The translations under genes were made by a program, and so were the position numbers. From Sternotherus odoratus (lineage: Eukaryota > Chordata > Testudines > Kinosternidae), in assembly GCA_032164245.1 (NCBI GenBank), contig JAVMKO010000195.1, positions 525,477 to 589,476 of the forward strand: 64,000 nt of DNA. Reading direction: 5' to 3'. The notes beneath the pieces are model-generated. The model worked only from the letters and a program-made list of their open reading frames with translations. It ran no database searches and had not been told where the DNA came from. This document shows, one piece after another, positions 29,236 to 42,005 of this stretch (position 1 is the stretch's first letter; each line of letters begins with the position of its first letter).

Positions 29236-29612
29236 CAGTAAAACCTCCATTTAACGGACTAATTCGGGCGAGGGGGTGTCCGTTAAATCAAAAAGTCCGT
29301 TATTTAATAAAAAAAAAAAAAGAGCTGTCGGAGCAGCAGCCCGCTCGTTGCTGGGACCCGGGCGGCAGCCGGGAGCCGTCAGCCAGCCCGCCCGCTTGCG
29401 GGACTCGGGCGGGAGCCGGCAGCCAGCCCGTCCGGGAACTGGCAGCCCGCCTGCTGGTGGGACTCGGGCGGGAGACGGCAGCCCACCCGCAGCCGGGAGC
29501 GAGCAGCCAGCCTGCGAGAAATGGATTTCAGATGCATCGGACTTGCTCAGAAATTTTGTCCGTTGCATCAGAAGTCTGTTAAATCGAGGTCCGTTAAATC
29601 GAGGGTTTACTG
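29236..29612 (+). mobile_element. Tigger/mariner-type MITE
   Basis: TIRs cagtaaaacctccatttaac / (reversed right end) cagtaaaccctcgatttaac, with TA duplications at 29234-29235 and 29613-29614. It interrupts a macrosatellite unit. The interior is GC-rich with tcccgcccg-like words and an A run; no transposase. Confidence 0.9.
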
Positions 29613-32600
29613 TAGTTGTTTTTCTGTTTAGTAGGCAGGTGAGGCCATCTTTCATGTTGTGGTTGATGAGGAGTTGTGTGAGTAGATTTGTAGTGAAAGT
29701 TTGTTTGTTCTTGCAGATGCATCTGGATCCAGTACTGTGCTGTGTCATTCTGTGGAGGGCCATGACTACTTCTCTTTGACTGACTGTCATGGCATTGCTG
29801 TATGAATGTTGGCATATGGGTGAGAAGTCCAGCATACAAAGGAAAAGAAGATCTTGGGAGCAGCGGTCAAAGTTAAGTATCTGCTGAAGTGTGTGATGGT
29901 GAGAAGTATTTGTGCTGTGGAGGCTTCCTTCTTAGGGGTGGGAGTTGGCTAAACGGTCTGTTCTTAAGGAGCACAGGAGGGAGCTCATTGTATGGAGGAA
30001 GTGTGTTTTTGCTGGGAGAGTGACCTGCCTGTAACTAGAGATGCTCCAGTCTCAGTTGTTCTCTCACACACAGCACTGGGTTTGCATGACAGGTCACCAC
30101 TTCATTCTTTGGCCATCTTCTATGTGGCTGTGGTTTTCCAAAGAGAATGTGAGCATCCTAGTTAGTCTCTCTTCCAGAAATGAACCTTCCCGCAGGGGAA
30201 ACTCCTGCTGTGGTGGGCAGTAATATGTGGATGAGTGTTTGGAGTGGGTGGTGCTTCTCTGAGGTGGGGGGGGGAGTGTAATGGATAATTAAGTATGTTC
30301 CTTCTATTAAGTATGCAGGTGAGGTTGTCTTTTATGTTGTGCAGTTGGGTGCTATGTGAGGAGGTTCACAATGAAGGTTTGTTTGTAGTTGCAGATGCAT
30401 CTGGATCCGGACCACTGTGTTGTGGTGTCCCATGGAGGGTTGTGATACTTCTGTTTGACTGTCATTGTATCGCTGTGCGGATGTAAACGTATGGGAGAGA
30501 AGGCCAGCGTACAAAGGAAAAGAAGATGTTGAGAGCGGGAGCAGCTGTCAAAGTTAGTTGTGTGCAGAAGGGCAGAAGACTGTTTTGTTTAGGGGTGGGA
30601 GTCCCATAACCTTTTCCTGTTAATGGGCACGTGAGGAGTGGGTGGGAGCTTGTTGTACTGAGGGAAGGTTGATTGTTGGGAGAGTGACCTTTCTAACTAG
30701 AGATGCTCCATTCTCAGTTCTTCTCTCAGACAGCACAACACTGGGTTTGCATGATAGGTTACTACTTCATCCTTTGTCCATCTTCTACCTGATTGTGGTT
30801 CTCCAAGGAGAATATGAGCATCCTAGTTAGCGATGGTCCCCTGCTGTGGTGAGCATGTTGGGGGCAGCAATATGTGGATGGGTGGGTGCTTCTCTGGATG
30901 GGGGGGTGGCAGTCTAATGGATAGTAGGCGTTCCTTCTGTTTAGTATGTGGGTGAGGTCATCTTTCATGTTGGGGTGATGGATTGTTAGGGTTGATGGAT
31001 TACTATGAGTAGATTTGTAGTAAAGCTTTGTTTGGAATTGCAGATGCATGGAGATCCAGTACTTCATTGTGCTGTTTCATGGAGGGTTGTGATTACGTCT
31101 CTTTGACTGTCACGGCATCACTGTACGCCTGTTGACGTATGGGAGAGAAGACCAGTGTACAAAGGAAAAGAAGAGCTTGAGAGCGGGAGCGTCTGTCAAA
31201 GTTATATATCTGCTGAAGGGTTTGAAGGACAGAATTTTTTTTGCTGTTGAGGCTTCTTGTTTAGGGGTGGGAGTCTTCTAAGCTGTTCCCGTTCTTAATG
31301 GGCACGTGAAGGGTGGTTGGGAGCTTGTTGTTGTACAGTGGGAGTTTCCCCTGAGGGAGGGTTGATAGCTGGGAGAATGACCTGTCTCTGTAACTAGAGA
31401 TGCTCTGTTCTCAGTTCTCTCTTATGCAGCACTGGGTTTGCATCACTGGTCACAACTTCATTCATGTGTTCTCTTCTGCATGGCTGAGGATGTGAGCATC
31501 CTAGTTAGCAATGGGCCTCTGTGGTGTAGGGAAAAGGGGATGGCCGTCCATATGTAGAAATTTAGCCATTTTCCACGTGGAAGAGAGTGTTTGGGGTGGG
31601 GTTCTATGAGGGGGATGTAATGTGTATTAGGTATTCCCTGTCAAGGAAGCCATATGTAGGTGAGGTCATCTTTGATATTTGTGGTTTTTGGGAGCTTTGT
31701 GAGTAGAGTTTATAACTGAGGTTTGGAGTCAATCTTTGTTTTTATTTGCAGATGAGTTGAGATCTGGTACCGAGCAGTCTCATTCCATGGAGGGTCATGA
31801 CTACTTCTCTTTGACCATTGTATGGATGCGGATGGCTGAGAGTGAAGGCCGACATACAAAGGGAAAGAATATCTTGAGAGTGGGAGTGGCTGTCAAAGTT
31901 ATGTATCTGCTGGAGGGTTTGATGGTCCAAAGTATTTGTGCTGTTGAGGCTTCTTGTTTGGGGGTGGGAGTTCTCTAAATTCTTCACGTTCTTAATAGTG
32001 TAGGGTGGTCGGGAGCTTGTTGTACGGAGCAGTGTCCCCCGAGGGAAGGTTGATTGCTGGGAGAGTGACTTGTTACTAGAGATGCTCCATTCTCAGTTCT
32101 TCTCTCTCACACAGCAGTGGGTTTGCATGACAGGTCACCACTTTATTCTTTGTCCATCTTCTACATAATTGTGGTTTTCCAAGGAGAATGTGAGCATCCT
32201 AGTCAGCGATGGTCTCCTGCTGAGGTAGGTAGCAATATGTGGATAAGTGTTTGGAGTAGATGGTGCTTCTCTGAGAACGGGGGGGTGGGGTGGGGGGAGT
32301 GTAATGATTAGTTGGTGTTCCTTCTGTTTAGTATACAGGTGAGGTAGTCTTTCATGTCCGTGTAGTTGGGTGCTATGCAAGTAGGTTCACAGTGAAGCTT
32401 CGTTTGTAGTTGCAGATGAATCCAGATCCGGTACTGTGTTGTCATTCCGTGGAGGGTTGTGACTACTTCTCTTTGATTGTCACGGCATCGCTGTACGGGT
32501 GTTGACATACGGGAGAGAAGGCCAGCGTACAAAGGAAAAGAAGAGCTTGAGAGCGGGAGAGGCTGTCAAAGTTAAGTATCTGCCGAAGGATTTGAGGAAC

Positions 32601-35600
32601 AGAAAATTTGTGCTGTTGAGGCTTCTTGTTAAGGGGCGGGAGTCCTCAAATCTGTTTGTGTTCTTAATGGGCACGTGAGGGGTGGGCAGGAGCTTGTTGT
32701 ACAGAGGAAGTGTTAGTTTCCCCTGAGGGAAGATTGATTGCTGGGAGAGTGACCTGTATGTAACTAGAGATGCTCCATTCTCCGGTCTTCTCTGAGACAC
32801 AACAGTGGGTTTGCATGACTAGTCACTACTTCATCCTTTGTCCAACTTCTACATGGTTGTGGTTTTCCAAGGAGAATGTGAGCATCCTAGTTAGCAATGG
32901 TCCCCTGCTATGGTGAGCATGGGGGCTGGCAGCAGTATGTGGATAAGTGTTTGGGGGTGGGTGGATGCTTCTCTGAGGGGTGTTATGTAATGGATAGTAG
33001 GTGTTCCTTATGTTTAGTATGCAGGTGAGGTCATATTTCATGTAATGGTTGTTATGGTTGATGGGTTGCTATGTGAGCAGATTTGTAGTGAAGGTTTGTT
33101 TGTACTTGCAGGTGCATCTGGATCCGGTACTGTGTTGTGTCCTTCTGTGGAGGGTCGTGACTACTGCTCTTTGACTGTCACGGCATTGCTGTATGGATGC
33201 TGGCATATGGGTGAAGTCCAGCGTACAAAGGAAAAGAAGATCTGGAGTGGGAGCGGTGGTCAAAGTTAAGTATCTGCTGAAGGGTGTGATGGTGAGAAGT
33301 ATTTGTGCTGTGGAGGCTTCTTGCTTAGGGGTGGGAGTCGGCTAAACCCTGCCCATTCTTAATGGGCACAAGAGGGAGCTCATTGTATGGAGGGAGTGTG
33401 TATGTTTTCCTTGGAGGAAGGTTGATTGGTGGGAGAGTGACCTATCTAACTAGAGATGCTCCATTCTCAGTTCTTCTGTCACACAGCACTGGCTTTGCAT
33501 GATGGGTCACTGCTTTGTCCTTCTTTTCTCCTCTATTGGATGTTGGCTTTCTGAGGGGGATGTGAGCCTCCCAGTTAGCGATGGTCTCCTGTGCTGGAGG
33601 GAATGTGGGAGGGGCTCCAGTTTGTGGATGTCCATGTTGGGGTGGGGGTTCTCTGAGGGGGGGGGTAGAGTGTAGTAGACGTTCACCTCACGAGCGTACT
33701 GCTTCCTAAAGAGACTGATCTTTCCTATTGCATAGTTGGGAGCTTTATGAATAGGTTTCCAGTCAAGCTTGTTTTGATTTTCAGATGCATCTGGTACTGC
33801 GCTGCGTTGTTCCATGGAGGGTTGTGGGAGTGGCTGGCAAAGTTAAGTATCGGTGAAGGGTTTGATGGTGAGAAATATTTGTGCTGTTGAGGCTTCTTGT
33901 TTGGGGATGGAGTCCTCTAAAATTTGTCCATTCTTAATGGGCATGTGGTGGGTGGGTGGGAGGTGGTGGTTGTTGTATGGAGGGAGTTTGAGTTTCCTCT
34001 GAGGGAAGGTTTATTCACTGACCTGTCTGTAACTAGAGATGCTCCATTCTCCCTTCTCTCACGCACAGCACTGGGTTTCCATGTTGGGTCACCTCTTTGT
34101 CCTTCTTTTCTCTTCTGCTGGGTGTTGGTTTTCCGAGGAGGATGTGAACAGCCTAGTTAATGATGGACCCCTGTGGTGTAGGGAAAGGGGGAGGGCCACC
34201 AGTATGTGGATGAGAGTCTTTGGGAGTCTTCTCTGGGGGGGGAGGGGGTTAGGGTGTAGTAGATGTTCCTTCTCTTCAGGAAGCAGTATGCAGGTGTGGT
34301 TATCTTTCATATCATGTAGTTGGGTGCTTTGTGAGTAGGTATGCAGTCAAAGTGTATTTGTGTTTGCAGATGCGTCCAGATCTGGTACCGTGTCGTGGTG
34401 TTCTGCGGAGTGTCGTGACTACCTCTCTCTGACTATAACGGCATCGCTGTATTCCTGCCAATGTATGGGAGTAAAGGCCCATATATAAGGGGAAGAAGAT
34501 CTTAAGAGCTGGTGTAGCCGTCTAAGTTAAGTATCTGCCAAAGGGTTTGATGGTCAGAAGAATGTGTGCTGTTGAGGAACCTTGTTTAGGGATTGGGGGT
34601 CCTCTAAGAAACATCACAGTTTAGAGGACATGTGAGGGGTGGGTGGAAGCTCTTTGTATGGAGGGAACATGTATTTCCCCTGAGGGAGGGCTGATTGCTG
34701 GGACAGTGCCCTCTCTATAACTAGAGATGCTCCGTTCTCAGTTCTTCTCTCTCACACAGCACTGGGGTTGCACGACAGGTCACCACTTTATCCTTTGTCC
34801 ATCTTCTACACGGTTGTGGTTTTCCAAGGAGAATGTGAGCATCCTAGTTATCGATGGGCTCCTGCTGTGGTGGGATATGGAGGGAGGGCAGCAAAATGTG
34901 GTTGAGTGTTTGGGGTGGGTGGGTGCATCTATGTGGGAAGCGTAATGGGTATTAAGTGTTTGTTTTGGTTAGTATGCAGGTGAGGTGATGTAGTTGGGTG
35001 CTGTGTGAGTAGGTGTGCAGTCACACTTTCTATGTATTTGCAGATGCATCCATGTCTGGTATCCATGTTGTGATGTTCTGCGGAGTGTCGTGACTACTTC
35101 TTTCTGACTGACACGACATCGCGGGGAAGAAGATCTTAAGAGCGGGAGTAGCCGTCTAAGTTAAGTATCTGCCGAAGGGTTTGATGGTCAGAAGAATGTG
35201 TGTTTTGGTGAGTCTCTTTGTTCAGAGGTGGAAGTCCTCTAAACTGTGTCGTTTCTTAATGGGCATGTGAGGGGGTGGGGTGGGGGGTGGAAGCTCGTTG
35301 TATGGAGGGAGCATGAATTTCCCCTGAGGGAGGGCTAATTGTTGGGACAGTGCCCTCTCTGTAACTAGAGATGCTCCGTTCTCAGTTCTTCTCTCTTACA
35401 CAGCACTGGGTTGGCATCACTGGTCTCCGCTTTAGTCTTGTGTTCTCCTGTACATGGTTGTGGTTTTCTAAGGAGGATGTGAGCATCCTAGTTAGCGATG
35501 GGCTGCCGTGGTGTAGGAAAACGGGGAGGGCCAATTGGTATGTAGTAGCGTAGCCATTTTCCATGTGGATGAGAGTGTTTGGGGTGGGGTTCTGTGAGGG

Positions 35601-38600
35601 GGGGTGTAATGTGTAGTAGGTGTTCCCTCTCAGTATGTAGGTGAGGTCATCTTTCATATTGTGGTTTGGGGAGTTTTGTGATTAGTTTATAACTGAGGTT
35701 TGCAGTCAAGCTCTGTTTTTATTTGCAGATGTGTCCAGATTTGATATTGAGTGCTCCATGAAATGAGATTAATGTGACTACTTCTCTTTGACTATCACGG
35801 CATTGCTGTATGGATGCCAATGTATGGGAGTGAAGGCTCATGTACCAAGGGAAAGAAGATTTTTGAGAGCGGCTGTCTAAGTTAAGTATCTGCCAAAGGG
35901 TTTGACGGTCAGAAGTGTTTGTGCTGTTGAGACTCCTTGTTTAGGTGCAGGAGTCCTCTAAACTCTACCCTTTCTTAATGGGCATGTGAGGGAGCTCATT
36001 GTATGGAGAGAGCACGAATGTCCCCTGGAGAAATGTTGATTGCTGGGAGAGTGACTTGTCTGTAACTAGACATACTCCGTTCTTCTCTTACACAGCACTG
36101 GTTTTTCATGAGAGGTCACTGCTTAATCCTCCTTTTCTCCTCTGCTGGATGTTGGTTTGCTGAAGAGGATGTGAGCATCTTAGTTAATGATGGGCCCTAG
36201 TGGAGGAAAAGTGGGAGGGCTGCCAGTATGTGGATGAGAGCGTTTGGGGTGGATGGGTGCTTCTCTGCAGGGGGCTGAGACTGTAGTAGATCTTCCTTCT
36301 CCTCAGGAAGCAGTATGCAGGTGAGGTTGTCTTTCATATCATGTAGTTGGGATCCTTGTGAGTAAGTTTTCAGTCAAGCTTTGTTTTTATTTGCAGATTC
36401 CTCTGGATCCAATACCGAGTAGTCTCCTTCTGTGGAGGGTTGTGACTACTTCTTTTGACCGTCACAGCATTGTCATATGGATGCCGACATATGAGAGTGA
36501 AGGTCTACGTACAAAGGGAAAGAAGATCTTGGGAGCGGCCGTCAAAGTTAAGTATCTGCTGAAGGGTTTGATGGTCAGAAGTATTTGTGCTGTTGAGGCT
36601 CCTTGTTTACGGACGGGAGTTCTCCAAGTTCTGCTCATTCTTAATGGACATGTGAGGGAGCTCATTGTACAGATGGAGTGCATGTTTTCCCTGGAGGAAG
36701 GTTGATTGCTGGGAGAGTGACCTGTCTGTAACTAGAGATGCTCTGTTCTCAGTTCTTCTCTCTTACACAGCACTGGGTTGGCATCACTGGTCTCCACTTT
36801 AGTCTTGTGTTCTCCTGTACATGGTTGTGGTTTTCTAAGGAGGATGTGAGCATCCTAGTTAGCAATGGGCCTCCGTGGTGTAGGAAAACTGGGAGGGCCA
36901 ATCGGTATGTAGTAGCGTAGCCATTTTCCATGTGGATGAGAGTGTTTGGGGTGGGGTTCTGTGAGGGGGTGTGTGTAATGTGTAGTAGGTGTTCCCTCTC
37001 AGTATGTAGGTGAGGTCATCTTTCATATTGTGGTTTTGGGAGTTTTGTGATTAGTTTATAACTGAGGGTTGCAGTCAAGCTTTGTTTTAATTTGCAGATG
37101 TGTGAGAATCTGGTACCGAGTAGTCTCATTCCGTAGAGGGTCGTGACTACTTTTCGTTGACAGTTACTGCATTGTCATATGGATGCTGATGTATATGAGA
37201 GCAAAGGCCCACATACAAAGGGAAAAAAGATCTTTGGAGCAGCTGTCAAAGTTACGTAATGCCGAAAGGTTTGATGGTCAGCAGTATTTGTGCTGTTGAG
37301 GCTTCTTGTTTAGGGACAGGAGTCTAAACTCAAAACTCTGCCTGTTCTTAATGGGCAAGTGAGGGGTGGGTGGAAGCTGGTTGTACAGAGGGAGCGTGAG
37401 TTTCCCCTGAGGGAAGGTTGATTGCTGGGAGAGTGACCTGTCTGTAGCTAGAGATGCTCCGTTCTCAGTTGTCCCTTCTTATACAGCACTGGGTTTGCAT
37501 GACAGGTCACCACTTCATCCTTTGTCCATCTTCTACCGGGTTGTGGTTTTCCAAGGAGAATGTGAGCATCCTAGTTACCGATGGGCCCGTGCTGTGGTGG
37601 GACATGCTGGGGGAAGCAATAATGGATGAGTGTTTGGGGTGGGTGCGCACTTCTCTGAGGCGGGGTGTAATGGGTAGTAGCATGTTTAGTATGCAAGTGT
37701 GGTCATCTTTCATGTTGTGTAGTTGGGTGCTTTGTCAGTAGGTTTGCAGTGAAGCTTTGTTTGTATTTGCAGATGCATCTGGATCCAGTCCTGCATTGTG
37801 TCTTCCCATGGAGTGCTCGTGACTACTTTTCTTTGACAGTCACAGCATCTCGGTATGGATGTCGACGTATGGGAGAGAAGGCCAGTGTACAAAGGAAAAG
37901 AAGATCTTGAGAGCCGGAGCCAAATCTGCTGTCAAAGTTAAGTATCTGCTGAAGGGTTTGATGGTCAGAAGTATTTGTGCTGTTAAGCCTCCTTATTTAG
38001 TTCTCTAAATTCTGTCTTTAAACTCTGCCCATTCTTAATGGGCATGTGAAGGTTGGATAGGAGCTCTTTGTACAGAGGGAGTGTGAGTTTCCCCTGACAG
38101 AAGGTTGATTGCTGGGAGAGTGACCTGTCTGTAACTAGAGATGCTCCGTTCTCAGTTTCTCTTCTTACATAGCACTGGGTTTGCATGACAGGTCACCACT
38201 TCTTCCTTTGTCCCTCTTCCATTGGTTGTGGTTTTCTGAGGAGAATGTGAGCATCCTAGTTAGCGATGGGCTTGTGCAGTGGTGGGACATGTAGGGGGAA
38301 GCAATAATGGATGAGTGTTTGGGGTGGGTGGGTGCTTCTCTGAGGAAGGGCATAAGGGGTAGTAGCATGTTTAGTATGCAGGTGAGGTCTTCTTTCATGT
38401 TGTGTAGTTGGGCGCTTTCTGAGTAGCGTGGCAGTGAAGCTTTGTTTGTATTTGCAGATGCATCCTGGTCCGGTACTGTTGCGTTGTTTGATCTTCACGG
38501 CATCGCTGTGTGGATGTTGAGGCATGGGTGAGAAGGTCCGTGTGCAAACGAAAAGAAGACCTTGAGACTGGGAACATCTGTCAAAGTGAAGTATCTGCCG

Positions 38601-39099
38601 AAGGGTTTTATGATCAGAAGTATTTGTGCTGTTGAGGTTTCTTGTTTGGGATGGTAGTCCTCTAAACGTTGACCGTTCTTAATAGGAACTTGAGGGTTAG
38701 GTGGGAGCTTGTTGTAAGGCCGGGGCATGAGTTTCCTCTGAGGGAAGGTTGATTGCTGGGAGAGTGACCTGTCTATAACTAGAGATGCTCCGTTCTCTGT
38801 TCTTCTGTCACACCCAACACTGGGTTTGCATGATGGGTCACCGCTTCATCCTTCTTTTCTCCTGTACTGGGTGTTGGTTTTCCAAGGAGGATGTGAGCAT
38901 CCGAGTTAGCGATGGGCCCCTGTGGTGGAGGGAAATGGGGAGGGCCACCAGTATGTGGATGACTGTGTTTGGGGTGTGTGGGGCTTCTCTGAGGGGGTGT
39001 AGAATGTAATAGATGTTCCTTCTCTTCAGGAAGCCATATGCAGGTGAGGTCATCTTTCACAGCATGTAGTTGAGAGCTTTGTGAGGTCGGTTTGCAGTC

Positions 39100-39300
39100 A
39101 ATTTTGTTTTTATTTGCAAATGTGTCCGGATCCAATTTGGCAAAGAACCAGTGAAGTTGAAGTATGACTGCGGGGGATATGAAGTACTTGTTTCCCAAAA
39201 TGGAAGTTGATTTGAGATCAGGTTTGCAGGTTAAATATGGTTATCGATCGTGTTTTGGTGGTGGGCTGTTCTGTGTCAAGATGGCAACTGTTTCACTGGG
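39100..39300 (+). pseudogene. Block A terminal segment
   Basis: Differs from the internal units. After ttttatttgcaa (acceptor G lost) it reads, in one frame, RIQFGKEPVKLKYDCGGYEV and on for about ten residues to a TGA. The same segment closes blocks B (52145-52330) and C (63770-64000). The KLKYDCGGYEVLV pattern resembles the first-cysteine strand of a ZP-N module, a weak guess. Confidence 0.45.
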
Positions 39301-39306
39301 TACATG

Positions 39307-39308
<2 letters not shown>

Positions 39309-39344
<36 letters not shown>
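39309..39344 (+). repeat. (GT)n microsatellite
   Basis: 18 uninterrupted GT units after the block A terminal segment. Confidence 0.95.
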
Positions 39345-39350
<6 letters not shown>

Positions 39351-39354
39351 ATAA

Positions 39355-39957
39355 ATAAACATGACATTCTTGTCCCCTGAAAAGACCCTCTGTAGTTTTA
39401 TCTGTATAACACTGCTCAATACCGGCTGCCAACTACACATGGAGCCATTGATCACTACCTGTTGAGCCCGACGACCCAGCCAGCTTTCTAGCCACCTTTT
39501 ATGGTCCATTCATCCAGCCCATACTTCTTTTAACTTGCTGGCACGAATATTGTGAGCAACTGTATCGAAAGCTTTGCTAGAGTCAAGGAACAACACCTCC
39601 ACTGCTTTCCCCTCATCTACAAAGCCAGTTATCTCATCATAGAAGGCAATCAGGTTACTCAGGCATGATTTGCCCTTGGTGAATCCATGCTGACTGTTCC
39701 TGATCACTTTCCTCTCCTCTAAGTGCTTCAGGATTGATTCCTTGAGGACATGCTCCATGATTTTGCCAGGCACTGAGGTGTGGCTGACTGGCCTGTAGTT
39801 CTCTAGATCCTCCTTCTTTCCTTTTTTAAACATGGGCACTACATTAGCCTTTTACCTGTCATCCAGGACCTCCCCCGATCGCCATGAGTTTTCAAAGATA
39901 ATGTCCAATGGCTCTGCAATCACATTAGTCAACTCCTTTAGCACCCTCGCATGCAGT
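39355..39957 (-). pseudogene. CR1 LINE reverse transcriptase, 3' part
   Basis: Minus-strand frame 39839-39510 (109 codons) reads FKKGKKEDLENYRPVS, then NSQHGFTKGKSCLSNLIAFYD and KAFDTVAHNI: classic CR1 RT motifs. The match continues after a frame change at 39509-39276 (WLESWLGRRAQQVVINGS). The A in the palm motif and the frame shift show decay. Joins 41568 once the hAT at 39958-41567 is removed. Confidence 0.9.
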
Positions 39958-40768
39958 CAGGGCCAGCGACGGGCGTACTATGGGTACAGCTGTACTGGGC
40001 CCCAGACTTAAGGGGGCCCCCTTAAGTCCAGGGGCCGGTACACAGCTGTACCCATAGTCATCCCCCCCCCTTGTTGCTGGGCCTGTCGGAGGAGCGATCC
40101 GAGAGCAAGCGCCACTCGGCAGGGGCCAGCAAGCAGGGCGGGGGAGACCCAGGGCCGGGAGCCAATGGCAGCCCAGGGGTGGGAGGCAGGCAGGGCAGCC
40201 GCAGAGGGCCAAGCCCACCAGAGCTGGGAGCAACGCTGCGGCTGGCGCTGGCACGGGCAACACACCTGCAGGCCAGCCACCAGCCCCCACCACCACCATG
40301 CTGCCCCTGCCAGCGCACGAGAGTGGCCGGAGCCCAGCAGGCAGCTCCGCTTCCGCAAGCTCCGCACTGTGTCACAGCAGGGGCAGGGGTCCGGCCCCCG
40401 TGAGCATGTGCGTGGAGACAGGCCCAGGGGTTAAGGGAAGCTGTTATCTTTGCTCTCAGGCTCTGCTTCCCCCAAGCCCTGCAGGAAAGGGACAGGGAGC
40501 GGAGTGGGGAGGGTGGGGAAGATGTGTGTGTGGGGGGAAGGGTGAATGAACAGATCTGGGGGTGGGTGGGCGGAGCACATTGTGGGGTGCATAGGGGGAG
40601 ATGGAGCAGACGAGAGGATCAGAGAGGTGCATGGGGGGATGGGGAAGATGGATCAGAAGGATGTATTGGGGCACTGGGGAGCACACGGGGTGGGGGGGTG
40701 CAGTGGGAGCGACTCATGGATATGCAGCTCCGTGTGGGAACCAGTCGCACCCCCACCCCAGGTATACC

Positions 40769-41124
40769 CAGGGCCGGCGACAGGGGGGTACTAGGGGTAC
40801 AGCTGTACCGGGCCCCCCGACTTTAGGGGGCCCCCGGTACACAGCAGTACTCGTAATCATCCCCCCTTGTCGCCGGGCCTGGAGAGCGGGGAAGGGGCGG
40901 GGAGGCGGCGCGGCTCTCCCCCGGAGCAGACGAGCGCGCCTGGCCCGGGCAGGAGCAGTCCGGGGGAGAAAGTGCGGGGGGGGGGGGGGGGGCGGGGTGC
41001 TGCTTGCGCCGCAGGACCCCGCGTTGCCGCCAGCTGCTGTCAGCTGGGGGGGGGGGGCGGCTGGGCTGGGGGGCCCCAAAAACTATCAGAGTAGGGGGCC
41101 CCCAAATTTCTGTCGCCGGCCCTG
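40769..41124 (+). mobile_element. Nested hAT element
   Basis: TIRs cagggccggcgacag / ctgtcgccggccctg and an exact palindromic 8-bp duplication GGTATACC (40761-40768, 41125-41132). 356 bp, no coding capacity. Confidence 0.92.
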
Positions 41125-41479
41125 GGTATACCTGGTAGCCAGCGGGGAGGCCAGGCTGGGCGGGTGGGCGGGGAGGGGGGCAGGAGACTAGGCTGGATGG
41201 GGAGGGAAGGAGGTTTCGGTGGGGGGGAGGCTGAGCTGGGCAGATCAGGCATGGGGGCAGGAGGCTAGGTTGGGAGTGGGAGGAGGTTAGGTTCAGTGGG
41301 ATGGGCCGGGCCAGGCAGGGGTGGGGGAGAGAAGGCGGTTAGAGATGCAGGGAGTCTGGGTGGGGGTAAAGGAAGATCAACCCCAACAGCTGGGGGGGGG
41401 CAGGCAGGGATGGGTGGGGAGGGGAGGAGAGGAGGTTAGGCTGGGGGAGGAGATTTAGGTTGGGTGAGCTGGGTCAGGT

Positions 41480-41566
41480 GGCAGGGCCCACAAATGATCA
41501 GAGTAGGGGGCCCCCACAAATGATCAGAGTAGGGGGCCCCCACAAATGATCAGAGTAGGGGGCCCT
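41480..41566 (+). repeat. Short tandem repeat, about 30 bp unit
   Basis: Three copies of cacaaatgatcagagtaggg plus a G/C linker, near the right end of the hAT. Confidence 0.85.
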
Positions 41567-41567
41567 G

Positions 41568-42005
41568 GATGCAGTGCTTCCGGTCCCATGGACTTGTGCT
41601 CGTCCAGCTTTTCTAAATCGTCCTGAACCACTTCTTTTCCCAAAGATGGCTGGTTACCTCCTCCCCATGCTGTGCTGCCCAGTGCAGTAGTCTGGGATTG
41701 GACCTCGTTCGTGAAGACAGAGGCAATAAAAGCATTGAGTACATTTGCTTTTTCCACGTCCTCTGCCTCCCTCATTCAATAAGGGGCCCACACTTTCCTT
41801 GATTTTAGGTATGTTAGCAACAAGAAAAAAGAAACCCTTTTTGTTACCCTTAACAGCCCTTGCTAGCTGCAACTCCATTTGTGATTTAGCCTTCCTGATT
41901 TCACTCCTGCATGCCTGAGCAATAGTTTTATATTCCTCCCTGGTCACTTGCCCAAACTTCCACATGTAAGCTTCTTGTTTGCATTTAAGATCAGCAAGGA
42001 TTTCA
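41568..42005 (-). pseudogene. CR1 LINE, 5' part
   Basis: Minus-strand frames read WLNSEILADLKCKQEAYMWK, then GNKKGFFF, KESVGPLLNEGG and EKANVLNAFIASVFT plus LDEHKSMGPEALHP, the region between endonuclease and RT of CR1. One shift lies near 41770. Truncated at 42005 by a hAT. Confidence 0.85.

Larger units (their letters stand above)
28203..39300 (+). repeat. Macrosatellite block A, exon-like units of about 680 bp
   Basis: About 16 tandem, diverged units. The landmark cagCACTGGGTTTGCATG recurs near 28409, 30074, 30739, 31430, 32115, 32803, 33486, 34069, 34757, 35401, 36095, 36770, 37484, 38171 and 38815 (a degenerate copy near 29031). Each unit has (1) a segment after a ctctcacacag acceptor-like site reading roughly HW-x-C-MTGHHF-I-LCPSS-x-W-x-WFSKENVSILVSDG, (2) a CAG|GTGAGG donor-like site, (3) a tttgtatttgcag acceptor-like site followed by a second segment with an LLLFDCHGIAV or a DYFSLTVTA frame, and (4) gtcaaagttaagtatct, then a second open stretch. 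Frames are kept in many units but broken in others. The plus strand is rich in G and T. Begins mid-unit at the minisatellite. Confidence 0.85.
39958..41567 (+). mobile_element. hAT element inside CR1, itself carrying another hAT
   Basis: Starts cagggccagcgac; ends ggggggccctg. Flanks catgcagt (39950-39957) and gatgcagt (41568-41575) agree at 7 of 8 bases, and the CR1 protein reading joins across them. Contains a pair of complementary segments around 40005-40060 (cccccttaag near a palindromic region), a GC-rich interior, a G-rich part shared with 25560-25790, the nested element 40769-41124 and a short tandem repeat at its right end. Confidence 0.8.

Noticed and set aside
29251..29835. 194-codon frame on the minus strand
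   Set aside because: Spans a Tigger MITE and satellite sequence; open because of the GC-rich MITE interior.
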